A stretch of 64,000 bases of DNA from positions 121,872 through 185,871 of the forward strand of contig JAKALM010000005.1 of the NCBI GenBank assembly GCA_021824145.1. The letters run 5' to 3'. This document shows, piece by piece, positions 46,333-54,364 of this stretch; position 1 is the first letter of the stretch, and every line of letters starts with the position of its first letter. The position numbers and the translations under genes were made by a program. A model generated the notes under the pieces. The model had not been told where the DNA came from. It saw only the letters and a program-made list of their open reading frames with translations, and made no database searches. The stretch is from Bacteroidota bacterium. Its GTDB lineage: Bacteria > Bacteroidota > Ignavibacteria > Ignavibacteriales > Ignavibacteriaceae.

Positions 46333-47151
46333 ATGGCGAATTCAAAAGATAATAAAAATGTATTGTCAGCCTACGAAAAAGCATCCTTGGAAGGTATAGA
46401 CCCAAGATGCATTCCTCAAAAGCTCAATGGTCCTGTCCCGGAAGATGATCAAATTGTTTATCCAAACTATTCAAATTCTGAACATGAAATTTGGAGTTTC
46501 TTGTTCAACCGTCAAATGAAATATTTACCAGGAAGAGCTTGCAATGAATATCTTGATGGTGTTGAGAATCTAAAATTTTCTCCCAAAAAAATTCCATCTT
46601 TGAAGGATCTGAGTTCAGTATTTTATCGGACAACCGGCTGGAAAATTGCTCGGGTTCCTGGTTTAATTGATGTTGATGATTTCTTTTCATTTCTAAAAAG
46701 AAAAATTTTCCCTTCGACAGATTATATCAGAGTAAAAGATGAATTAGATTATACTCCAGCTCCGGATTTATTTCACGATATGTTTGGGCATATGCCGTTA
46801 TTAACTAATAAAAATTTTGCTTCCTTTTATCAAAAATTTGGTGAAGCAGCATTACATGCAAAAGGTATTGACCGTAAAGATCTTGAAACCTTTCATTGGT
46901 TTACGGTAGAGTTTGGGCTTATAAAGAAAAGCGAAGGAATGAGAATTTATGGTGCAGGTATTGTTTCATCTCTTGGTGAAGTACAGCATGCGCTATCAAA
47001 TGAAGTTGAAGTTAAAGAGTTTAATCCTGAAATAATTATTAAACAGCAATATGATGTTTGGCATTTACAGCCCGTTCTCTTTTCAATTGAATCTTTTGAA
47101 CAATTAGAAGATGGCTTTATGAAATGGACACATAACCGAGGGATGTTATAA
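46333..47151 (+). CDS. phhA: Phenylalanine 4-monooxygenase (biopterin-dependent hydroxylase)
   Basis: A 272-residue bacterial aromatic amino acid hydroxylase that converts Phe to Tyr with tetrahydrobiopterin and O2. The iron site is complete: PDLFHDMFGHMPLL supplies two His, and the Glu lies in WFTVEFGLIKKSEG. RVPGLIDVDDFF and IYGAGIVSSLGEV are family segments. Because it needs reduced pterin, its placement beside PTPS, folE and an SDR is meaningful. A hairpin sits in its leader. Phe versus Trp specificity is inferred. Confidence 0.9.
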   Translation: MANSKDNKNVLSAYEKASLEGIDPRCIPQKLNGPVPEDDQIVYPNYSNSEHEIWSFLFNRQMKYLPGRACNEYLDGVENLKFSPKKIPSLKDLSSVFYRTTGWKIARVPGLIDVDDFFSFLKRKIFPSTDYIRVKDELDYTPAPDLFHDMFGHMPLLTNKNFASFYQKFGEAALHAKGIDRKDLETFHWFTVEFGLIKKSEGMRIYGAGIVSSLGEVQHALSNEVEVKEFNPEIIIKQQYDVWHLQPVLFSIESFEQLEDGFMKWTHNRGML

Positions 47152-47302
47152 AATCTATTCTGTGTCTTAAGTTAAATCTTTCTCAATAAAACTTGAATGT
47201 ACATTTATAAATGGGTAATTTTATTTAACCTTTGGCAAGAATCAAGTAATTAAAACTTAATAAGTTAAAAATTTTATTTTTTTATTATAATTTGGATATA
47301 AT

Positions 47303-47761
47303 ATGATTAAAGAAGGAACGAAAGCACCAAACTTTAAATTAAAAGATCAAAATGGAAAAAATGTTTCTTTAAAAGATTTTGAAGGCAAAAATATCATTTT
47401 ATATTTTTATCCCAAAGATGATACTTCAGGCTGTACAGCTGAAGCTTGTAATTTCAGAGATGAATTTCCTAAGTTCAATAAAACAAATGCTGTTATAATT
47501 GGAGTAAGCCCCGATTCAGTAGAATCTCATAAAAAATTTGCCGAGAAATATAATTTACCTTTTACTTTACTTAGTGATGAAGAAAAAGATGTTCTGAAAA
47601 AATATGAAGTATGGAAAGAAAAAAGCATGTACGGAAGAAAGTACATGGGAGTGGAAAGAACAACTTTTATAATTGATAAAAATGGAAAAATCAAAAAGAT
47701 TTTTAATAAAGTGAAAGTACAAGGACATAACGAAGAAGTTTTAGAAGCAATTCAAGGTTAA
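47303..47761 (+). CDS. bcp: Thioredoxin-dependent peroxiredoxin (BCP type)
   Basis: A 152-residue peroxiredoxin. The peroxidatic Cys lies in YFYPKDDTSGCTAEACNFRD, followed five residues on by a resolving Cys (CTAEAC), the BCP arrangement. It reduces peroxides with thioredoxin. It lies between phhA and the pterin genes, and may protect them from oxygen by-products; this is inference. Confidence 0.94.
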   Translation: MIKEGTKAPNFKLKDQNGKNVSLKDFEGKNIILYFYPKDDTSGCTAEACNFRDEFPKFNKTNAVIIGVSPDSVESHKKFAEKYNLPFTLLSDEEKDVLKKYEVWKEKSMYGRKYMGVERTTFIIDKNGKIKKIFNKVKVQGHNEEVLEAIQG

Positions 47762-47789
47762 AATATTAAAAATTAAAAACGGGAATCAA

Positions 47790-48197
47790 ATGTTTTATGT
47801 AACCCGGCGCGAAACGTTCAGCGCAGCTCATCGATTGTTTAATCCTAAGTTTTCAGATGAAGAAAATGAAAAGATTTATGGCAAATGCAGCAATCCAAAT
47901 TGGCACGGACATAATTATACTTTAGAAATTGTTGTTGCTGGAGATATAAATCCAGAAACAGGATATGTAATTGATTTAAAAGTACTTAAACAAATTATAA
48001 TTGATAATATAATCAAAAAGGTAGATCATAAAAACTTAAATGTGGAAACTGATTTTATGATAGGCAAAATTCCTACTGCAGAAAATATTGCAGTTGCTAT
48101 TTGGGAACAACTTGTAAATAAAATTCCAAGAGGAAAGTTGTATTCAGTAAAAATTTATGAAACTGAAAATAATTATTTTGAATTTAAAGGAGACTAA
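47790..48197 (+). CDS. 6-pyruvoyl-tetrahydropterin synthase (PTPS type of the PTPS/QueD family)
   Basis: A 135-residue enzyme of the PTPS/QueD family. Zn ligands are His in FSAAHRL and the two in WHGHNY; the catalytic Cys is in [18 protein letters not shown] followed by HGHNY resembles true PTPS (which makes 6-pyruvoyltetrahydropterin) more than QueD, which usually has a different loop. The C-terminal [10 protein letters not shown] carries the pterin-binding Glu. The next gene, folE, begins just after it (TTG, 2-base gap). Confidence 0.85.
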   Translation: MFYVTRRETFSAAHRLFNPKFSDEENEKIYGKCSNPNWHGHNYTLEIVVAGDINPETGYVIDLKVLKQIIIDNIIKKVDHKNLNVETDFMIGKIPTAENIAVAIWEQLVNKIPRGKLYSVKIYETENNYFEFKGD

Positions 48198-48199
48198 TA

Positions 48200-48766
48200 T
48201 TGAATCAAAAAAATATGGAAAAAATAATTTCACAAATTCTTAATGAGATTGGAGAAGATCAACAACGTGAAGGGTTGATTGATACGCCTAAGAGAGTAGC
48301 ACAAGCTTATGAATATTTAACTTCTGGTTACAATAAGAAGATAGAGGATGTATTAAATGATGCAATTTTTACCGAAAAATATGATGAAATGGTTATAGTA
48401 AAAAATATTGATTTCTTTAGTCTTTGTGAACATCACATGCTACCGTTTTATGGTAAAGTTCATGTTGCATATTTGCCTGATGGGAAAATTTTAGGTTTAA
48501 GTAAAATACCTAGAATTGTTGAAGTATTTGCCAGACGTCTTCAAGTTCAGGAAAGAATGACGCAGCAAATTGCTGATACAATTAATAAATATATTCAACC
48601 TAAAGGTGTAGCCGTTGTTTCGGAAGCCTATCATATGTGTATGATGATGCGAGGCGTTGAAAAACAAAATTCATCGGCAACAGCAAGCGCTGTTCATGGT
48701 ATATTTAAAGAAGATGCAAGAACAAGAGCTGAATTTTTAAATTTAATTTCGACAAAAAATTTATAA
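48200..48766 (+). CDS. folE: GTP cyclohydrolase I
   Basis: A 188-residue FolE that converts GTP to dihydroneopterin triphosphate. Zn ligands: Cys in [14 protein letters not shown], His in the same stretch, and Cys in [11 protein letters not shown]; the [20 protein letters not shown] segment is diagnostic. The start is TTG at 48200, supported by AAAGGAGA six bases upstream. The stop TAATG overlaps the next gene's ATG by one base. It serves pterin, and possibly folate, synthesis. Confidence 0.96.
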   Translation: MNQKNMEKIISQILNEIGEDQQREGLIDTPKRVAQAYEYLTSGYNKKIEDVLNDAIFTEKYDEMVIVKNIDFFSLCEHHMLPFYGKVHVAYLPDGKILGLSKIPRIVEVFARRLQVQERMTQQIADTINKYIQPKGVAVVSEAYHMCMMMRGVEKQNSSATASAVHGIFKEDARTRAEFLNLISTKNL

Positions 48767-49482
48767 TGATTGAAGATAAAAACGGAATTTGGATTACTGG
48801 AGCAAGCTCTGGTATTGGGAAAGCTGTTGCAATAGAATTTGCACGTGTGGGAACAAATGTTTGTGTATCTTCTAGAAGAGTTTCTGAATTGCAGCGAATA
48901 AATGAAGAATTATATGATGAAAAACTTGGATTAAATATTTATCCATGCAATGTAGCTTCATCTGCAAATGTTGAACAAACTGTAAAAAAAATATTTGCTG
49001 AAAACCAGATTGATTGTTTGATTAATAATGCTGGCATAACTTCATTTAAAAAAGCAGAATTGAATTCAATACAAGAAATAAATGATATTATTAGCACAAA
49101 TTTATTGGGCTCAATTTATGCAATTAAATATGTCTTGCCACATTTTATTGAAAAAGGAAATGGAACAATCATCAATATCCTTTCGGTAGTTACAAAAAAA
49201 ATATTTAAGAATAGCAGTGCTTATGCGGCTTCTAAAATGGGATTACTTGGTTATACAAATTCTTTAAGAGAAGAAGTTAGAAAATATAATATAAGAATTA
49301 TAAATATTATCCCTGGAGCAACAGATACTTCAATGTGGTCATCTGAAGTAAGGAAATTAAATTCAGAAAATATGATTAAGCCAGAAGATATAGCACAACT
49401 GATTGTTCGGCTTTATTTGCAAAAAGGGAACATGGTTACCGAAGAAATTTTGGTCAGACCTATTACCGGAGATTTGAATTAA
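48766..49482 (+). CDS. Short-chain dehydrogenase, probable pterin-pathway (sepiapterin-reductase-like) enzyme
   Basis: A 238-residue SDR with TGASSGIG (cofactor site), NNAG and the catalytic YAASK (with Ser in ILSVV). It is translationally coupled to folE (TAATG). In tetrahydrobiopterin biosynthesis the last step, after PTPS, is done by an SDR (sepiapterin reductase); pterin recycling can also use an SDR. Position therefore suggests one of these jobs, but substrate residues cannot be verified by eye. Confidence 0.7.
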   Translation: MIEDKNGIWITGASSGIGKAVAIEFARVGTNVCVSSRRVSELQRINEELYDEKLGLNIYPCNVASSANVEQTVKKIFAENQIDCLINNAGITSFKKAELNSIQEINDIISTNLLGSIYAIKYVLPHFIEKGNGTIINILSVVTKKIFKNSSAYAASKMGLLGYTNSLREEVRKYNIRIINIIPGATDTSMWSSEVRKLNSENMIKPEDIAQLIVRLYLQKGNMVTEEILVRPITGDLN

Positions 49483-49546
49483 AAGACAAATTGTTAGTTG
49501 AAATTATAACCGTTTTTAGAAGTTGAATTGAAAAGTACAGGCAAAT

Positions 49547-49572
49547 AAAAAAGCCCGGCAAAACCGGGCTTT
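49547..49572 (-). terminator. Rho-independent terminator of the Spy-like gene
   Basis: Stem AAAGCCCGG / CCGGGCTTT with loop CAAAA, followed on the minus strand by T (complement of 49547-49552). It lies between the convergent SDR and Spy-like genes, 4 bases past the latter's stop, and probably also ends the pterin operon. Confidence 0.85.
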
Positions 49573-49575
49573 GAA

Positions 49576-50064
49576 TTATTGATTCATCATACGATGATGA
49601 AACATACGTTTCGTACCTTGCCTCATGCCTTGTCTCATTCCTTTAAATAAAGGGGCTTGTTCTTTCCATATTTTTTGTTGTTCTGGAGTTAAAATCTGGT
49701 ACATGTCCAAAAGATGATTTGCAACAGCTAATGAAATAGCATCTCTACTTTTATTAATTTTTTCAACAGCTGCAATTACATCATTTCTGTTAAAATCGCT
49801 TTTTGCTTTTAATTCTTTAAGGTCAAGTTTACTTTTTTGCAAATCAGATTTTAGATCGATCATTTTCTTTTGGAAACTTATTCTTAAATCTGCCATTTTT
49901 TCTTTTTGCTGATCAGTAAGATTTAATTTTTTCATTAGTTCCATTCTATGCATCATCATTCCTTGTGCAGGGCGTTTGTTTTTCATTGGCATTGGTTGAG
50001 CATTTATTATAACAGAAGCAATGAATGTAACAACAACAATTAGGGCAATTATTGAATTTTTCAT
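49576..50064 (-). CDS. Spy/CpxP-like periplasmic protein
   Basis: A 162-residue exported protein: signal peptide (about 1-22), then an all-helical body with LNLTDQQKEKMADLR and the second LTxxQ motif ILTPEQQKIWKE, the LTxxQ signature of Spy/CpxP/heavy-metal-sensor proteins. The tail is Met/His/Arg-rich (RQGMRQGTKRMFHHRMM), perhaps metal-binding. It is transcribed divergently from the ECF sigma gene, which likely controls it. Good GAAGGAGAT ribosome site. It acts as an envelope stress chaperone by analogy. Confidence 0.8.
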   Translation of the reverse strand: MKNSIIALIVVVTFIASVIINAQPMPMKNKRPAQGMMMHRMELMKKLNLTDQQKEKMADLRISFQKKMIDLKSDLQKSKLDLKELKAKSDFNRNDVIAAVEKINKSRDAISLAVANHLLDMYQILTPEQQKIWKEQAPLFKGMRQGMRQGTKRMFHHRMMNQ

Positions 50065-50189
50065 TATTTTATCTCCTTCGATAATTAAGTTTTAAACTTT
50101 TGACATCTAGCTTGTAATTTTGGTTTAATTGTAATTTATTAAACCGACCGCAAGTATTAATTGTCAAATTATACAAAGAATAGTTTATA

Positions 50190-50744
50190 ATGACGGAATC
50201 TAGTAACGATTTTGAACTTGTTAATAAATTTATCTCGGGTGATGAAGGAGCTTTCAATAAAATTGTTCTTAAATATCAACAGAAAATTTATTGGCACGCT
50301 AGAAGAATGACTGGTAATCACCTTGATGCCGATGAAATTGTTCAAGAAGTTTTAATGGTGCTGTATGAGAAGTTGAAAAATTTTCAATTTAAATCTTCTC
50401 TTTATACTTGGATTTATAGAATAACAACAACACGCAGCATAAATTTTCTAAGAAAGAAAAATTTAAGGCAAATCTTTTCTTTTGAAGATAAAGAAACTAA
50501 ATTAGTAAAAAGTAAGGAAGATATTGTTAACAATATTGAAGTAAAAGAAAGACTTGAAAAACTTGAAAAAGTTTTATTACAAATACCAGATAGACAAAGA
50601 GAAGTTTTTATTTTAAGAAATTTTGATGAACTTAGTTATGAAGAGATTGCTCAAATTACAGGTAAAAGTATTGGCGGTTTAAAAGCAAATTATTTTCATG
50701 CAATGAAAAAAATAATGGAGCTAATGAAAGAAAATGAAAATTGA
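50190..50744 (+). CDS. ECF-type RNA polymerase sigma factor
   Basis: A 184-residue sigma-70 family factor with region 2 (DEIVQEVLMVLYEKLKNF, then SLYTWIYRITTTRSINFLRK) and region 4 (QIPDRQREVFILRNFDELSY, EEIAQITGKSIGGLKANYF). No extension domains. It overlaps the downstream anti-sigma gene by 11 bases and should respond to envelope signals. The divergent Spy-like gene and the third gene are likely targets. Confidence 0.93.
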   Translation: MTESSNDFELVNKFISGDEGAFNKIVLKYQQKIYWHARRMTGNHLDADEIVQEVLMVLYEKLKNFQFKSSLYTWIYRITTTRSINFLRKKNLRQIFSFEDKETKLVKSKEDIVNNIEVKERLEKLEKVLLQIPDRQREVFILRNFDELSYEEIAQITGKSIGGLKANYFHAMKKIMELMKENEN

Positions 50745-51348
50745 TGAAAGAATTATATTGTATGTCGATGGCCAAATGACTGAAGATGAGAAGGCTTCAT
50801 TTGAGAGGGAGCTAAAATCTTCTAAAGAATTGGCTGAAGACTTTAAGAAATATAATCTTGTTCTTTCCGATATTTCAAAAGTTAAAAATGTATCGACAGA
50901 AAATGAATATTTTTTACAAATGATACCAAAGTTTAGAGGCAGATTTGAATTGAAAAGGCAATTAAAAATTATACCAAAAATTGCCTTTAGTGTTACCATA
51001 ATTGCTGCCGTTTTAATCTTTTTTATTTTTAATTTTAACAAGAGTAATAAAAATTTAACACAAACTTCAACGTCAACTGTTAACCAGAATATTTCTGTAA
51101 ATAATTATTCTGATTTAAGTACTTTGGCTGATCAATTTAATTTTTCAGGTATGTCCAATGAAGAAATTTCAAATTCAAATTCAATTCTTGACTCATTATT
51201 AATCGAAGAGTTAGATTTGACTCCTCAAAGTTTGAACAATATGACAGCGGATAATAACAACTCCGATCTAAATAATTTGGTACAAGGAATAAATGAAAAA
51301 GAAGCAGATCAAATTTATAAAGAGATTTTAAAGAAGAAAATTTATTAG
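50734..51348 (+). CDS. Putative membrane anti-sigma factor
   Basis: A 204-residue protein with a cytoplasmic N-terminal helical domain (ILYVDGQMTEDEKASFEREL, as in anti-sigma domains), a single TM helix (about 83-105) and a Ser/Asn-rich periplasmic tail. The zinc His-Cys-Cys motif of ZAS domains is missing, so it is a non-zinc anti-sigma type. It overlaps the sigma gene by 11 bases, which is the main evidence for its role. Confidence 0.8.
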   Translation: MKIDERIILYVDGQMTEDEKASFERELKSSKELAEDFKKYNLVLSDISKVKNVSTENEYFLQMIPKFRGRFELKRQLKIIPKIAFSVTIIAAVLIFFIFNFNKSNKNLTQTSTSTVNQNISVNNYSDLSTLADQFNFSGMSNEEISNSNSILDSLLIEELDLTPQSLNNMTADNNNSDLNNLVQGINEKEADQIYKEILKKKIY

Positions 51349-51356
51349 GACTAAAT

Positions 51357-51836
51357 ATGAAAAATTTAATATATGTATTTTCACTTATAATATTTAGTGT
51401 ATTAACTCTCAATGCTCAAGGTATGAGAAATCGAGATGCAGGTCCTATGAAAAAAATAGAGGAATTAGAGAAAATAAAGATTATTGAAGCTCTTAATATG
51501 GATGAACCTACAACTTTGAAGTTTTTTGCCAGAAGAACAAAATTTAGAGATGAACAGACTCAGCTTTTCCATGATGCATCAAAAATATTAAGCCAGATAG
51601 AAGAAACTGCTAAAAAATCCAATGATAAAAATGACCCTGAAATAAAAAAATTAGTAGATAAATATTTTAATATTCAAGAAAATATTCTGAAGCATAGAGA
51701 GGCATTTATATATTCCTTAAATGATATTTTAAATTCCCAGCAAATTGCAGAGTATATGGTATTTGAAAAAAAATTCCGGGATGAAATAAGAAATGTATTG
51801 TTTAAGGAAAGAATGAGGAATAGAGATAATAGATAA
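51357..51836 (+). CDS. Exported helical protein of the sigma-factor operon (Spy-like)
   Basis: A 159-residue exported protein: signal peptide cleaved near LTLNAQ (about 21), then a charged helical body (KKIEELEKIKIIEALNMDEP, MVFEKKFRDEIRNV). Size, layout and position resemble Spy/CpxP or heavy-metal-sensor proteins, but no LTxxQ motif is clear. It follows the anti-sigma gene by 8 bases; probably the output or signal protein of the sigma unit. Confidence 0.7.
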   Translation: MKNLIYVFSLIIFSVLTLNAQGMRNRDAGPMKKIEELEKIKIIEALNMDEPTTLKFFARRTKFRDEQTQLFHDASKILSQIEETAKKSNDKNDPEIKKLVDKYFNIQENILKHREAFIYSLNDILNSQQIAEYMVFEKKFRDEIRNVLFKERMRNRDNR

Positions 51837-51882
51837 TTATAAAAAATATAAAATTATTTAATTTGTTCGGTGTTTAAGAGGG

Positions 51883-51914
51883 TTGATTTTCTACTTTAAC
51901 AAACCTATTTTTTG
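51883..51914 (+). promoter_or_regulatory. Candidate tRNA-Leu promoter (TTG ... TAnnnTTTG)
   Basis: TTG at 51883 and TATTTTTTG at 51906-51914 are separated by 20 bases, close to the Bacteroidota -33/-7 pattern. The TTTGATG-then-ACTTTTGC stretch is shared with the tRNA-Gln upstream region. Confidence 0.35.
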
Positions 51915-51925
51915 ATGTAACTTTT

Positions 51926-52009
51926 GCGGAAGTGGTGAAATTGGTATACACGCTACTTTGAGGGGGTAGTGCCTTTATTGGCGTACGGGTTCAAGTCCCG
52001 TCTTCCGCA
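51926..52009 (+). tRNA. tRNA-Leu(GAG): tRNA-Leu (anticodon GAG)
   Basis: An 84-base class II tRNA: acceptor GCGGAAG/CTTCCGC, anticodon loop TTGAGGG giving anticodon GAG, a long variable arm (GTGCCTTTATTGGCGT), T-loop GTTCAAGTCCC, discriminator A. The CCA end is not encoded (ACAAAA follows). It reads CUU/CUC leucine codons. A terminator follows after 25 bases. Confidence 0.96.
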
Positions 52010-52033
52010 CAAAAAATAAATTTTAGATTTCTT

Positions 52034-52060
52034 AACCCTTGATTATTCAAGGGTTTTTTT
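52034..52060 (+). terminator. Rho-independent terminator of tRNA-Leu
   Basis: Stem AACCCTTGA / TCAAGGGTT with loop TTAT, followed by a run of T on the plus strand. Confidence 0.9.
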
Positions 52061-52079
52061 ATAATTAGTTTATTTTATC

Positions 52080-52727
52080 ATGCAAAATCAATTAGATAAG
52101 TTATTAGCTAAAAATAATAAAATAGAGTTAATAAATTTATTAGCACTTATTTCAGCTTCTGCGGTTTTACGCAAAGAAAAAATTCTTAAACAGCTTTTAA
52201 TTAATGCAAAATTAAGAAAAATAAATTGTGTGAAAATTTATGAGGCAATTTTACAAACATATTTATTTGCTGGTTTTCCAATAGCATTAATTTCGCTATC
52301 TATATTTCATGAATTTTTCCCAAATTGTAAAACTTCGAAAACTACAGAAGGAATGAGTGATTACTATTATATTGGCGAAGTTACTTGTAGAAAAATTTAT
52401 GGTGATAAATTCGAAAAACTTATTGAAAATACAAGTAAATTTTCTCAAGAACTTGCCGATTGGTTAATTATTGAAGGTTACGGAAAAGTTTTGAGTCGAA
52501 ATATATTAAGTCTTAAAGAAAGAGAATTACTTAATATTTCTGTCCTAACTTCACTTAAATTTGAAAATCAATTATACTCACATATCAATGGCGCTTATCG
52601 GCTGGGAGTTAAAATTTCTAAAATTAAAGAAATTATTTTAATGTTGAATTTATTAGGAAAGCCTACTATTAGTAACTTTGGTATAAAAACACTCGACAAA
52701 TATTTAGGAAGAAAAAGGGTGAAATAA
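52080..52727 (+). CDS. Carboxymuconolactone decarboxylase-like protein
   Basis: A 215-residue helical protein with two CMD/AhpD-like halves: KIYEAILQTYLFAGFPIALI (about 53-72) and LSLKERELLNISVLTSLKFE, followed by YSHINGAYRLGV (about 145-182). The CxxC of AhpD is absent; only the lone Cys in INCVKIY remains, so no redox activity is expected. It may be a lactone-decarboxylase-type enzyme or a repurposed scaffold. It shares a bidirectional terminator with the convergent barrel gene. Confidence 0.75.
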   Translation: MQNQLDKLLAKNNKIELINLLALISASAVLRKEKILKQLLINAKLRKINCVKIYEAILQTYLFAGFPIALISLSIFHEFFPNCKTSKTTEGMSDYYYIGEVTCRKIYGDKFEKLIENTSKFSQELADWLIIEGYGKVLSRNILSLKERELLNISVLTSLKFENQLYSHINGAYRLGVKISKIKEIILMLNLLGKPTISNFGIKTLDKYLGRKRVK

Positions 52728-52740
52728 ATTTTCACCCTTT
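52714..52740. terminator. Bidirectional terminator between convergent genes
   Basis: An 11-base stem AAAGGGTGAAA / TTTCACCCTTT, loop TAAAT. The plus-strand gene's stop codon lies in the loop. On the minus strand it is followed by TTTTT; on the plus strand by AAAAAA, so termination is more convincing for the minus-strand barrel gene. Confidence 0.75.
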
Positions 52741-52748
52741 AAAAAATT

Positions 52749-53351
52749 TTAGAATAATAGAATTAAATTTAATGTAAGAGCAGTAATATTTGATTCTCCA
52801 CTATCTTTACCAACCAAATTGAAAATCTGATATTTTAAACTCAAATCTAAGTCTATTGATGGTAAAGCAGTTATTTCAGCTCCAATACCTAAAGCTCCGC
52901 CATATCTGGTTACACCAGGAACACTTCCTGACCCAAGCGGTGAAGTTACCTGAAGATCTCCAAATTTATTATATGAAATGTCAAGAACGGCATAAGGCTT
53001 AACAAGTGGTAATGGAAGTATTGAAAGTTCACCTTCTGCACCAAATGAAAATATATTTTGTGATGTTTCTATATTAGAAGAATTGGAACTGCTTCCTCTG
53101 AGAACATGATAATCAATAAAAACAGCTGGAGTAATTGGTATTAGAGGAAAATTCAATTTTGCAATTGCAGTTAGATGATAATTGTTCGTAAAACCGAGTC
53201 CATTGTTCTCAACGCTATTGGTATATTCAGCAGGCGATTTTATCATGGTTAATCCGCCGCCTAATCCAAATCGTACTAACTGAGCAGAAGTAACATTATT
53301 TAATAAAAGAAAGAAGAATAAAACAAAACAGAATTTTGAAAGATTTTTCAT
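52749..53351 (-). CDS. Outer-membrane beta-barrel-like protein
   Basis: A 200-residue exported protein: signal peptide (about 1-23, TSAQ), then glycine/aromatic-rich strands consistent with an 8-strand OmpA/OmpW-type barrel (FGLGGGLTMIKSPAEY near the start, LTLNLILLF as the closing strand). Function unknown. A GGAGC ribosome site lies ahead of the ATG. It is an isolated single gene. Confidence 0.7.
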   Translation of the reverse strand: MKNLSKFCFVLFFFLLLNNVTSAQLVRFGLGGGLTMIKSPAEYTNSVENNGLGFTNNYHLTAIAKLNFPLIPITPAVFIDYHVLRGSSSNSSNIETSQNIFSFGAEGELSILPLPLVKPYAVLDISYNKFGDLQVTSPLGSGSVPGVTRYGGALGIGAEITALPSIDLDLSLKYQIFNLVGKDSGESNITALTLNLILLF

Positions 53352-53563
53352 TTAAGCTCCTTTATTTATTCTTTTTTTATTTTGAATTGGAACAATCCTT
53401 TTATGAGAAATTTCTTGAATACAAATTACATTTTCAAATTTAAAGAATAAAGAAAATTATAAAATAAATTAATGAATAATCTTAGGTAGGTTTTCTAATT
53501 TTCAAATCAATATTTTATTAATTTTATTTTTAATTATAATAATTTATTAGAGTAAAACACAAT

Positions 53564-54364
53564 TTGACATTTTATTATGCCTTAATAGTTTTTTCTCTTG
53601 CTTTAACTATTTCAATAATATCTTACAAAATGAAATTATTAACAATAGGTGGAAGTATTGTGCAATTTCTTTTAGCTATAATAACTTTAGGCTTAGGAAA
53701 AATGAAATGGGCGTTACCAATAATCATTTTCTTTTTTCTTTCAAGTTTTCTGACTAAACTTCGTGAAAGAAAAAATACAAGTGTCAATTTATATTTTGAA
53801 AAATCGGGGCAAAGAGATTCATTCCAAGTTTTAGCCAATGGAGGAATTGGTGGATTTCTTGTTATGTTGTTTCAGATAGTACATTCGGAACTTTTATATT
53901 TTGTTTACGTCTCATCCATAGCTGCAGTATGCGCAGATACTTGGGCTACTGAATTTGGTACAATGTGGAAAACTAAAACTATAAATATTTTGAATTTAAA
54001 AATGGAAGAACAAGGAGTTTCTGGTGCCATTTCATTAAATGGATTTATTGGATCATTTTTAGGTGCTTTTGTAATTGCTTTATCATCTTTATCTTGGATA
54101 TACTCAAATAAAATAACTATTCTTCTAATCATTATTATTTCCGGTTTAATTGGAAGCTTAGTTGACAGCATTTTAGGGGCGTCAATTCAAGCACAATATA
54201 ATTGTGCAGTTTGTGGTAAAATTACTGAAAAGAAAATTCACTGTATGAAGATCGCAGCCAGAATAAATGGTATTCCATGGATTAACAATGATGTTGTTAA
54301 TTTTGCTGCTTCAATTGTAGGCGGTTTTTTCTTTTACCTTATTAGCATTTTTCTGAAGGTTTAA
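53564..54364 (+). CDS. DUF92 family membrane protein
   Basis: A 266-residue DUF92 protein (the TMEM19/VTE6-like phosphotransferase-type fold) with about seven helices. Motifs: CADTWATEFGTM, LNGFIGSFLGAF, SLVDSILGASIQAQ and WINNDVVNFAAS. Plant VTE6 phosphorylates phytyl phosphate, so prenyl/alkyl phosphate kinase is a reasonable guess. It has a TTG start; the ribosome site is weak, and alternatives are poor. It abuts the TPR gene with zero gap, which suggests cotranscription. Confidence 0.82.
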   Translation: MTFYYALIVFSLALTISIISYKMKLLTIGGSIVQFLLAIITLGLGKMKWALPIIIFFFLSSFLTKLRERKNTSVNLYFEKSGQRDSFQVLANGGIGGFLVMLFQIVHSELLYFVYVSSIAAVCADTWATEFGTMWKTKTINILNLKMEEQGVSGAISLNGFIGSFLGAFVIALSSLSWIYSNKITILLIIIISGLIGSLVDSILGASIQAQYNCAVCGKITEKKIHCMKIAARINGIPWINNDVVNFAASIVGGFFFYLISIFLKV

